From Cryptomeria japonica (lineage: Eukaryota > Streptophyta > Pinopsida > Cupressales > Cupressaceae), in contig NC_081408.1 in the NCBI RefSeq assembly GCF_030272615.1, forward strand, positions 762,654,673 through 762,718,672: a stretch of DNA of 64,000 bases, in the 5' to 3' direction. The notes under the pieces were generated by a model. It was not told the origin of the DNA. It worked only from the letters and a program-made list of their open reading frames with translations, and made no database searches. The translations under genes and the position numbers were made by a program. Of this stretch, positions 55,801 through 64,000 are shown in pieces. The stretch's first letter is position 1. Every line of letters starts with the position of its first letter.

Positions 55801-57060
55801 GCTTAATTAGCCAACTGATCTACGATGACTTGCCCTTTGATTGCCTTTCGATCTACATACTCAATATTGAATTCGCTAAGGATAATAACCCATTTTGCTA
55901 AGTGGTATGTTAGTGCTTCTTTACTAAGTAGGTACTTGAGTGGATCTATCTTGGAAATGAGTTGTATCTTATGTGTCAGCATTTAATGTCTCAGTTTGGT
56001 TGTTGCTAAAATCACTATGAGACAAGCTCTTTCAATAGGAGTATAATTGAGCTCATACCCTACTAGTGTCTTGGAGATGTAGTACACTGCACATTCTTTT
56101 CCTTCTGCATTATGTTGTACTAGTAATACCCTAAGGCCATAGTTGTAGCTGATATGTATAACAATAATGGCCTATCTAGAGATGGCGGTGTTAGCAATTG
56201 TGGTGTCATCAGGTAGTCCTTTAGCTACTGGAACGCTTGCTAGCAATTCTCTTCCCATTTGAAATGAACATTATTATGTAGTAGATGCGTGAAGGGATGA
56301 TATTTATCGGTCAATTGTGCAATGAACCGATGGATTTACTGTAGTCTCCCTTGCAATGTTCTTAACTGGCTAATGTTCTTAGGAGGTGGCATCTCCATGA
56401 TTGCTTTGACTTTTGTAGGATCAACCTCAATTCCCTTGTTTGATACAATGTATCCTAAGAGCTTCCCAAAGGTCACTACAAAGACACAATTCATTGCATT
56501 TAGGTGAACGTTATATTGTTCCAATATGGTGAAAAAAAATTAGCACAATGAGGTGACTCTCTCTTGTTAATGATTTAGCGAGTAAATCATCCACATAATC
56601 TGCCATTAGTGTATACATCATGTCATGGAAGATAGTAGTCATTGCCCATTGATATGTAGCTCCTGCATTCTTGAGACCAAATGGTATCATATTCCAACAG
56701 TATGTACCCCATGGGCATGTAAAATTTGTTTTGTGTTGATCCTCTTGGGTGATCTTGATCTGGTTGTTTCCCGAAAACCCATCCATGAGGGATAGAATTG
56801 CATGTCTTATTGTTAGGTCCACGATCATATCAATGTTGGGTAGAGGAAAGTCATCCTTAGGACATGATTTCTTTAGATCTTTGAAATCTGTACAAATACG
56901 GATGCCTTGAGTCACTTTTCCTACTGGTATAATGTTGGATATCCATTCTGCATAGTCAATAGGTTTGATGAAACCAACGTCTAATAGCTTCTTGAGTTCT
57001 TCTTTTACTAAGAGTGTGATCTAAGGATGCATCTTCCTTAGCTTTTTTTTACTGGTTTGG
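55801..57060 (-). pseudogene. Gypsy copy 2: reverse transcriptase and RNase H
   Basis: From 56915: GIRICTDFKDLKKSCPKDDF, SLMDGFSGNNQIKI, PWGTYCWNMIPFGLKNAGAT and ADYVDDLLAKSLTRES (YVDD box near 56600). A frame change follows, then CVFVVTFGKLLGYIVSNKGI and PPPKNISQLRTLQGRL (56480-56340). RNase H sequence lies at 56200-55850, with stops. KKLRKMHP at 57040-57021 marks the start of the polymerase. Confidence 0.88.
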
Positions 57061-57202
57061 CTCCTTCTATGACTCTCAAGTGATGCATTACTAGATCTTG
57101 ATCTAGTCTGGGCATGTCTACATAGGACCATGCAAAATTGATTTTTCGCTTTTTGAAGAACTCTACAAAATTGGGATCTTCTTCTGGAGTCAATGAAGAA
57201 GT

Positions 57203-57651
57203 TGTGAGATTTTGCCAAGATCAAGGGCACAATGAAAGTATAAAAGAGAGACAAAAGAATGACAAGAACAAACTATATTCTCATCAATATACAAATAATC
57301 AACTGGATTAACCAATATAATGAATATGGGCCTTCTTATATAGGCAAGGCCATATGGATATACGAGTACACACTCATGACACGTGGCTCAATGAGAAACA
57401 AGGGTATGTAAGAAATACTAGGGGTAGGTAGGATAAATAATATAATATTCCACAAGAGGTGGATGACCCACCGAATGTGGAGTGTAACAGCAAAATAAGA
57501 CCACAAAAGGTGGAATTTCTCCTACAAGCTATATCCCTATGTGTACACTTCCCTAAGTGTCTCAAATCCAAACTACGAAGAGATGCATAATCCTAAGTTA
57601 ACTTACGTAAAGTGTAATAATATCCATGATGAATATTTATTTACACCAACA
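57203..57651 (-). repeat. Copia-2 3' LTR
   Basis: 449 bp. In element sense it starts TGTTGGTGTAAATAAA and ends ATCTCACA. It contains a TATA box (TATATAAG on the minus strand, 57335-57342). Directly next to it, CCCCCCCTT at 57652-57660 is the polypurine tract read from the other strand. Confidence 0.9.
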
Positions 57652-57660
57652 CCCCCCCTT

Positions 57661-57971
57661 AAGTGCAACTTAGGGGAATGAAGACTCAATTCAACAATGC
57701 CAGATGGGTCCCAACTACAAGGCCATTATAGGTACCCATGTACAATATGCACATGCAAAAAAAACTATGCAATGCAATCTCTCACAAATGGAGAAAGGGA
57801 GAAAACCCACTAGGAAAAAACTCCCCCCCAAAAGAGAGATGAATGTACAAAAGACTCTCAAAGAAGAAGGACAAAACCTCAAAGAGGAAAAAGTCCTCCC
57901 CATAAGACAGGAAGGAGAAGTTAGTTGACCCCCCCTAATGAGACATCCCGTACCCCCAAGAGAGCTCACAA
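57661..57971. other. Copia-2 region between RNase H and the polypurine tract
   Basis: Non-coding 3' end of the element. The plus-strand frame 57704-57928 is Lys/Pro-rich and has no family match; I treat it as chance. Confidence 0.6.
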
Positions 57972-59400
57972 CTATTGGAACTTACTCTCGGTGAAAGGTT
58001 TGGTGAATATGTCTGCAACCTGCTCTTGAATCAACTCTTGGATATAGTGCATATGGATCTCGATGTGTTTGGTCTGCTGGTCTTGGACCGGGTTCTTTGA
58101 GATTGCAATAACACTTTGATTGTCGCAATGTAGAACTGTCGGTCGTGGAGTGGTGAACCCAAACTCTATGAGAATCTGTAGAATCCAAATGGTCTCAGTC
58201 ATTGCATTAACAACTCCTCGATACTCAACCTCAGTCGAAGAGAGAGCAATAGCATGCTACTTCTTGCTCTGCCAACAAATGGGGCCCGAACCAAGGTGGA
58301 AACTATAACCTAAAGTAGACTTACGATCATCAAGATTGCCAGCCCAATCAGAGTTTGTGTAACCAACCAAGCAAAGTCCTGTGCCTGCTGCATAGTGAAT
58401 CCCATAGTGATGTGTACCCTGGATGTAATGAAGGATGTGTTTGGTGGCTTTCCAATGAATCTCATGTGGTTTCTGCATGAAGCGGGAAACCATGCCAACT
58501 GCAAATGAAATATCATGACGTGTATGAGTCAAGTAGATGAGACTACCCACAATTTGATGATACAATGTGGCATCAACTGGTGAAGAACACTGAGCCTCAA
58601 GCTTGAATCTTGAAAGAAAGGGAGTCGGTGCAGGCTTACAATCAGCCATATGAAAGCGTGCAAGTAGATCAAGAGCATTCTTGGGTTGTGATAGTGTAAT
58701 CCTAGAAGGTGACTCTGAAATCTCTATCCCAAGAAAGTAGTGCAAAAGACCCAAGTCAGTCATAGAAAATCTATCATGCAAACAAGATTTGACACTGCTA
58801 ATGATGAATGCGGTGCTCCCTGTAATGATCAAATCATCAACATAGAGCACAGGTATCAAGTGAGAGTCATCATGTCACAAAATGTAGACATTCAGATTGG
58901 AATGACACCTGGTGAACCCTATCGAGAGAAGAAAGGAATCCATCTTGGCGTACCAAGCCCTGGGGGCCTGCTTAAGGCCATAGAGAGATTTCCTTAGTTT
59001 GCAAACCAAGGAAGTATCCTGGATGAAACCCTGTAGTTGCTCCATATAAATCTCCTCATCAAGGTCACTATGAAGAAAAGCACTCTTCACATCCATCTGA
59101 TGTACAACTCAACCATGAGCTGCAACAATAGCAAGTGTCAAGCGAATGGAGTTCATCTTGGCTACGGGTGCAAAGGTCTCAGTATAGTCAACACCTGGAA
59201 CTTGAGAGAAACCTTTCACAACAAGTCGAGCCTTATACTTATCCACACTACCATCCGCTGCAAACTCAGTTCGATAGATCCACTTACATTGAACCACCTT
59301 TCTCCCCTTAGGGAGATGGACTAAATCCCATGTGTTGTTCCTCATCAAGGAGCTATACTCTTCCTCCATAGCTTAATCCAACTCAGGAACCCCTGATGCT
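57972..59400 (-). pseudogene. Copia-2 reverse transcriptase and RNase H
   Basis: From 59369: EEEYSSLMRNNTWDLVHLPK, KWIYRTEFAADGSVDKYKAR, KGFSQVPGVDYTETFAPVAK, a TGA near 59108, MDVKSAFLHSDLDEEIYMEQ and LRKSLYGLKQAPRAWYAKMD. A break occurs near 58875, then LYVDDLIITGS (YVDD box 58833-58844), LLHYFLGIEI and PTPFLSRFKLEAQC. RNase H: YTNSDWAGNLDDRKSTLGY, then HCDNQSVIAISKNPVQDQQT with the HIEIH motif (58110-58080). The catalytic residues of both enzymes appear kept, but at least three stops break the chain. Confidence 0.92.
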
Positions 59401-60911
59401 TCCTAAAATGTTTGTGGATCAGAAGTGGTAGCAATGAATGCATGTGGAAGATCATGATGCTATGATCAAGTCCTTCGTGTATCTGAAGGATCACCAACAA
59501 GAGAACCCACAGAATCAAGTGTTTGTCGAGCCCAACGAGGTCTAGGTGGAGGTGGAGAACGAGGCTCCTCAACTGCAAGTGGACCCTGCAGAGGTGTAAC
59601 CTTGCGAGTCAGAGTTGAAGGAGTCTCATCATTTGAATCACTAGCATCACTATCCATAATGGACGAAGGTGGAGGAGGTAGAGAGGCTAAGCTAGGAGAG
59701 CTTTCCTCAAAGTGAACACTCCTCTCAATAAACGCCTTATGTGTCTTAGGATCCATCAATCTATATGCCTTAACACCCTCAGGATATCCAACAAAAATGC
59801 AAGGGCGACTATGAGGTTCCAATGCCTTGCGTTTCTGCGGAGGTATGCGAGCCCATGCTGGACACCCAAAGACTCTGAAATGTCTCACAATCAGTTTCCT
59901 ACCAGTCCAAGCCTCAAAAGGAGTAATACCTTGCAAATCTTTGTGAGGAACCCGATTCTGGATGTGTGTGGCACAACTGATAGCCTCTACCCAAAAGACG
60001 AGATCAAGAGAAAGTGCATGTATCATACAAATAGCCATTTATTTGAGAGTTCTATTCTTGTGTTCTGCAACTCCGTTCTGCCGTGGAGTGTATGAAATAG
60101 AATGCTGAAGATCAATCCCCTCAAATGTACAAAAATCCTCAAGTCTTTTGTTCACATATTCCCTTCCATTATCTATACGAAGAATCTTGACCACTTTCTC
60201 GGATTGCTTCTCCACATGAGTCTTGAAGTCCTGAAATTTGTCAAATACTTCACTCTTATGAATAAGAAAGTAGACCCAAGTGAAGTGGGATTAGTCATCA
60301 ATGAAGGTGAGGACATAGCGGGCCTTACTAAATGAAGGTGCTAGAAATGGACCTGCTACATCACTATGAACAAGTTGAAGAACTTCCAAAGCTCTCCAAG
60401 CTTTCCCCTTATCAAACTTCTCCTCGGGATGCTTGCCCATGGAACACCCTGAACATACACCCTCTGAAAAAATGATTCAAGGTATACCTGTGATCATGTC
60501 TTTAGTGCCGAGTTGTTGAAGATAGCGGTAGTTGAGGTGACCAAACCACTCATGCCATAACTTACTTTCTGAATTTTAATGAGTAAGAAAGGCCCTAGAA
60601 GGAGAACTTGGCACAAAGTGGGAGAATGAATAAAGTCTTGAGTTGTCATTGACTTGTCCCACTGCTACCAAAGCATCATCATCAATTTCCTTTACCACAA
60701 CTGAATCAGGTGTAAACTCAACCATTTTCCCATTCCCATAGTGAGTGATTTGGTAGATAGAGAGAAGGTTGGTAGACAAGTTAGGAACATAAATAACATT
60801 CTCAAATGTTCCATCATCCATGTCAACTGAACCTTTCCCTTCAACCTCTACTTGTGTATCATCACCTATGTAAATGTGAGGTACCTTAGATGGCTCCAAT
60901 GAAGAAAAATG
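59401..60911 (-). pseudogene. Copia-2 protease end, pre-integrase and integrase
   Basis: 60899-60576 carries the C-terminal part of the protease (YIGDDTQVEVEGKGSV, VPNLSTNLLSIYQI). The pre-integrase zinc region follows, with KLWHEWFGHLNYRYLQQL and a C-x-C pair near 60450. Integrase core: HSDVAGPF (first Asp), LRIDNGREYVN near 60160 (second Asp) and NGVAEHKNRTLK near 60080 (Glu). Then FWVEAISCATHIQNRVPHKD and a Pro/Ser-rich linker (59690-59530) ending DTRRT. Stops occur near 60579, 60480, 60290, 60040 and 59463. Frame is continuous with the polymerase. Confidence 0.9.
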
Positions 60912-61980
60912 TGTTAGGTCCTGGAGACAACTGAGAGTGGGGGGGGGGGAGGGTGAATCAGTTGTCCAATAAATTCAACCAAAAATGACTTAACCAAAAC
61001 TAAATGCTTAATATTGGTAAACCAAACTTTATGCCGGTAGACAGTCTTAATAGTTAATTGCAGTACCGATAAAGATTAATGCATGAAACAGAAAGACAAC
61101 AACATCCACAACACATAACACCAATATTTGTATGTGGAAACTCTATAAGGGGAAAAACCATGGTGGGAAGCCTTACCCACAATCAAATGATACTACTGCA
61201 GATAGTATGTGTTTACAATAAGGATTCTGCACATGCAGAAAGGCCAGCTGCCTAGAGCTCACTGCTCAGTCACAAAATGAGATTCACACTAACTACAATT
61301 GGACGGTTAAATCCAATGATAATGTACTGCACAAAATAGCATCTTCATATGTTGGATTCAGTATTGGTGTAGTTCTGATTGCCTTCACAAAATCCTGCTT
61401 CGACCTTCAAATGATGTCTACGTGTATAGTTCTGCTTATTTTCGCATATATTCTATTACAATTCTTTTTCCCAATTGCATATCGATCTTACAAATAAGAT
61501 CTTACATATATACCATAACCTAGGACCAAATTGAATATGTCGGCTCACTAAAGATATTACAATAAAATCAATTACAAACAAATCAATATCCAATGCATGA
61601 TGTCGACTCAATGCATTTACAATAATTATAAATCATCTCCATAACATGTCATGCTGATCTGGAATAGATAAACCTGTCGGTGCTTATCCTGGACCTATTT
61701 GCCGGTAACAACAAATATGCAAACCCGAATAAACAAATAACCAAATCGCCAAAACCAAGTGACCGAATAATGTCTTCGACATAACCAAGTAGTTTTCAAG
61801 TCATTCCAAGTGTCGGTGAATAATATAATCTATCGATGAACCAAATATCAGTGACTTACATAAGTCTCTGTCGTGCCATTGAACATAACCAAAGTATCCA
61901 AGTGTTGATAAGTGTTGACAAGTGATGGCAGGTGTTGACATCAATGACAAAACTATATCAACATATCCAAAATACCAACA
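60912..61980 (-). mobile_element. TG...CA element of the non-coding LTR-like family, copy 3 (1,069 bp)
   Basis: On the minus strand it starts TGTTGGTATTTTGG (61980) and ends GACCTAACA (60912). Flanking 5-bp repeats are AAATG (60907-60911) and AATTG (61981-61985), one mismatch. Removing the insert and one repeat restores the Copia-2 protease frame (KEQ joined to FSSLEP), which proves the borders. It shares with 10016-11415 the TTGTCATTGATGTCAA start, the CCATGGTTTTTCCCC block and a C-run followed by CTCTCAG about 30 bp before the end. No coding capacity. Best read as a solo LTR; a non-autonomous element is possible. Confidence 0.88.
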
Positions 61981-61985
61981 AATTG

Positions 61986-63027
61986 CTCCTTTGTAGAACC
62001 CATGTGATAAGAGGCACTCTAGTCAAGTATCCACTGCTGTGAAGAACCTGTTGTAGCCATAAATGCTTGCCCTTTTCCCTTAGACTGTGAGGAAGAGGAA
62101 GGAGATGAGTCCTTCTTTGTGTAGGCGGATGGAAAGTTGATGTTGTTTTTCTTAAGAAGATTTGTCAACTCATCAACTTGCTTGGTGTGGCATCAATGCT
62201 CATCATGACCATACTTCTTGCAATATGCACAAGTTGGTTTATCCTTCTTAGGTGGAGTCCCCTTTTAGAAAGAGGATGAAAAATCACCTTGTGATGGAGA
62301 GGATGATTGTCCTTTTTCCTGCTACGGCTTTGACTTAGATTGCTTCTTCTTCTTGTTGGAATCTTTGCCTTGACCTCCTTGATTCCCTTGATTAGCCACC
62401 AAAGCCTTGCACTTTGAAGACTTGAGAAGCCCCATGTTCAACAACTTAGATTGTTCCAATATCAACATTTATGTGAAAGCATCAAATGAAGGCATAATAT
62501 AGGAACTCCCCACTGTCAAATGATGAATTTGGAAGCTAGACACAAATACTGAATATTTTGGTGCAAGCTTGTCCAACAAGTTGAATATCAACTGAGCATC
62601 CTTTTTGTCAATTCCACAATCCTTAAGCTTTGCTCTTAGCTCATTTGCGTTGGTGACATAATCTTGGATTGTATCAAAACTCTTGGGATCCAAGTTGGTG
62701 AGCTCATTGTCAATCTTGTAACCTTTGATTTCATCAACTTGAGCATACAATTTCTGAAACATATCCCAAGCCTCTTTGATTGTAGTACACTTCTCAATGT
62801 GAAAAATAAGGTCATCTGATACATACTTACGCAAAGTTCCAAGAGTCATGAAATTCGTAGTGATCCATTATAACTAAGCATTAGGATCAGCCTTAGGATC
62901 AGGCGGTTTCTGCTATTGTTCCATCTATGTAATGTGTGAGACCTTTTTCCATTAATTTGCTCCATACTTTAATTTTCCAAGATGCATAATTATGTGGAGT
63001 TAAAGGTGGAAATTTATGAGGACTCAT
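61986..63027 (-). pseudogene. Copia-2 gag and protease start
   Basis: Start at 63027: MSPHKFPPLTPHNYASWKIK. A frame change near 62910 leads into the main Copia-2 frame with MTLGTLRKYVSDDLIFHIEK and CTTIKEAWDMFQKLYAQVDE. Typical gag helices follow (LAPKYSVFVSSF), then a Lys/Gly-rich basic stretch (KKKKQSKSKP) and a knuckle CAYCKKYGHDEH-stop-C, broken by a stop one residue before the last Cys. The protease active site is DSSASYHMG, with Ser in place of the Gly of DSGA. Stops are present near 62466, 62325 and 62270. The leader 63028-63814 is non-coding and A/T-rich. Confidence 0.88.
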
Positions 63028-63814
63028 TGCAACAAAAATGAAAGAGCACAAAGAACCCCCCCCAAAAAATGATGATTTGGCATTGTATACTTAGTGCGTG
63101 TACAATGGGCCACTTGCAAAAAATGGCAAAGTGGACTTCTGATTTCAACTTTACAATTGCCTCAATAAGGCCAAAGGAGACTCAAACAGATAATGTAAGT
63201 GATCTAACCTAAGATCCAAGCAAATTACAAGTACAACAAAGAGATTCCGAAAAACCTGTGCACAAAAATCAGAAAATAACCACACCACTGCGAAGAGCAC
63301 GAAAAAATTAGCCCAAATAAAAAAAAATTGCAACCAAAAAGGAGAAAAATTGAGCAAGTTATGGGCCTCCAAAGTCGATCCAAAAATCCAAACTGCTCAA
63401 CGAAGAGGGGTCAAAATTTTTTTAAAAAAATGTTGACTGTGCACTGTTGACTGGGCGCTGACTATGCGTTGCTGATTGGGTAGAAGGTACAGACCCCCAA
63501 AAAAATAATTCAATTTTTTTTTCAAATAAAAGATTTTCAACTGGAAAATTATTTTTCAGAATTAAAAAAAAAAAAAAAAATCCAAAAATTTCATACCGTA
63601 CCGCCCGAATTGGACAAATAATTTCTCCAACACCCAAAATTCAACTTTTACCAAAATAGGTTGAGTTTATACTCGATTGTTATGGAAACGGCCTCCCGGA
63701 CGCAATGGTGAGGTCGAAAACGCTCTAGGATGCCTCCAAAATGTGCAATACCTTAGATCCGAAAATAGAAGCCTTCCAAGATGTCTCTCAAAACCAATCA
63801 ATGAAGCCCCAATA

Positions 63815-63826
63815 GCTTTGATACCA
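63815..63826 (-). other. Copia-2 primer binding site
   Basis: TGGTATCAAAGC in element sense, directly beside the 5' LTR. One mismatch from the initiator-Met primer site TGGTATCAGAGC found in Copia-1. Confidence 0.92.
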
Positions 63827-64000
63827 TGTGAGATTTCGCCAAGATCAAGGGCATAATGAAAAGTATAAAAGAGAGACAAAAGAATGACAAGAACAAACTG
63901 TATTCTCATCAATATGCAAATAATCAATTGGATTAGCCAATACAATGAATATGGGCCTGCTTATATAGGCAAGGCAATATGGATGTATGAGCACACAATC
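63827..64000 (-). repeat. Copia-2 5' LTR (partial, cut by window end)
   Basis: 174 bp of the inner end of the LTR, matching 57203-57377 with about 13 differences. The outer part and right target repeat are outside the window. Confidence 0.9.

Larger units (their letters stand above)
53687..57202 (-). mobile_element. Gypsy copy 2, coding part (continues 36342-37683)
   Basis: The reverse complement carries, from right to left, the pre-polymerase segment (SLTPEE.., 57200-57060), polymerase, RNase H, second RNase H, integrase and the start of the 3' region (53974-53687). It is cut on the right at 57202 by Copia-2. Compared with the 16-kb copy it has numerous stops and frameshifts. The gag, protease and LTRs of this copy are not in the window or were lost. 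Confidence 0.9.
57203..64000 (-). mobile_element. Copia-2 element, runs off the window
   Basis: The left (3') LTR is 57203-57651 and the right (5') LTR starts at 63827 and leaves the window. Minus-strand order is gag, protease, integrase, reverse transcriptase, RNase H. It was inserted into Gypsy copy 2. Over the 174 bp that can be compared the LTRs differ at roughly 7-8 percent of sites, so it is much older than the 16-kb Gypsy. The coding segments from gag (62849) to RNase H (57972) all lie in the same frame, including across the 60912-61980 insertion, whose 1,074 added bases are a multiple of three. Stops are frequent. Confidence 0.92.

Noticed and set aside
57704-57928. Lys-rich plus-strand frame near Copia-2 3' end
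   Set aside because: Lies between RNase H and the polypurine tract in antisense direction, with no motif.

Overview
This window looks like intergenic DNA from a large, repeat-rich seed-plant nuclear genome. A conifer or other gymnosperm is my best guess, inferred from the nested, long-lived retrotransposons and low gene density rather than proven. Only one host-gene exon is recognisable: minus strand, 3944-4190, first exon of a small mitochondrial protein of the NFD6/NOXY2 family. I found no rRNA, tRNA, CRISPR or bacterial-type features. Almost everything else is transposable-element DNA in several nested layers.

Layout. 1-1030: LTR/leader-like fragment with a GC-rich hairpin-forming tandem repeat. 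1031-3943: unassigned AT-rich DNA with a diverged 0.23-kb duplication. 3944-4190: the host exon. 4350-6814: a 5'-truncated L1-type LINE (minus) flanked by the target duplication AACAAAAGAA, just upstream of that gene. 7122-7569: a Tourist/PIF-Harbinger-like MITE with TTA target duplication. 7670-13080: an old L1-type LINE (minus) split at 10016-11415 by a 1,400-bp TG...CA element with a perfect TATAC target duplication. 13081-15110: remnants of a second LINE type and of a Copia gag. 15111-19380: poorly assigned, AT-rich, with short tandem repeats and a gag-like stretch.

19380-34889: a decayed Gypsy element on the plus strand (copy 1), split by Copia-1 (26310-32098, minus, TSD GTTTC). 34890-36341: another member of the TG...CA family. 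36342-37683 plus 53687-57202: a second decayed Gypsy (copy 2, minus). It was opened at 37684-53686 by the best element of the window, a 16-kb Gypsy with two 1,802-bp LTRs that differ at about seven sites. 57203 to the window end: Copia-2 (minus), itself interrupted at 60912-61980 by a third TG...CA element.

The 16-kb Gypsy encodes gag, a CxxH/HxxxxC knuckle, aspartic protease, a G-patch domain, reverse transcriptase, RNase H, a second RNase H and a DD35E integrase. This order, with two RNase H domains, fits the Tat group. All domains lie in one reading frame broken by four stop codons, all of the kind made by C-to-T change at CG or CHG sites. It therefore looks like a recent insertion silenced and mutated by methylation.

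The most interesting non-textbook signals are the G-patch inside the Gypsy polyprotein, the non-coding TG...CA family with a conserved poly-C tract (three copies, each inside or beside another transposon), the LINE insertion upstream of the NFD6/NOXY2-like gene, and the 64-bp monomer array in the 3' region of Gypsy copy 1.
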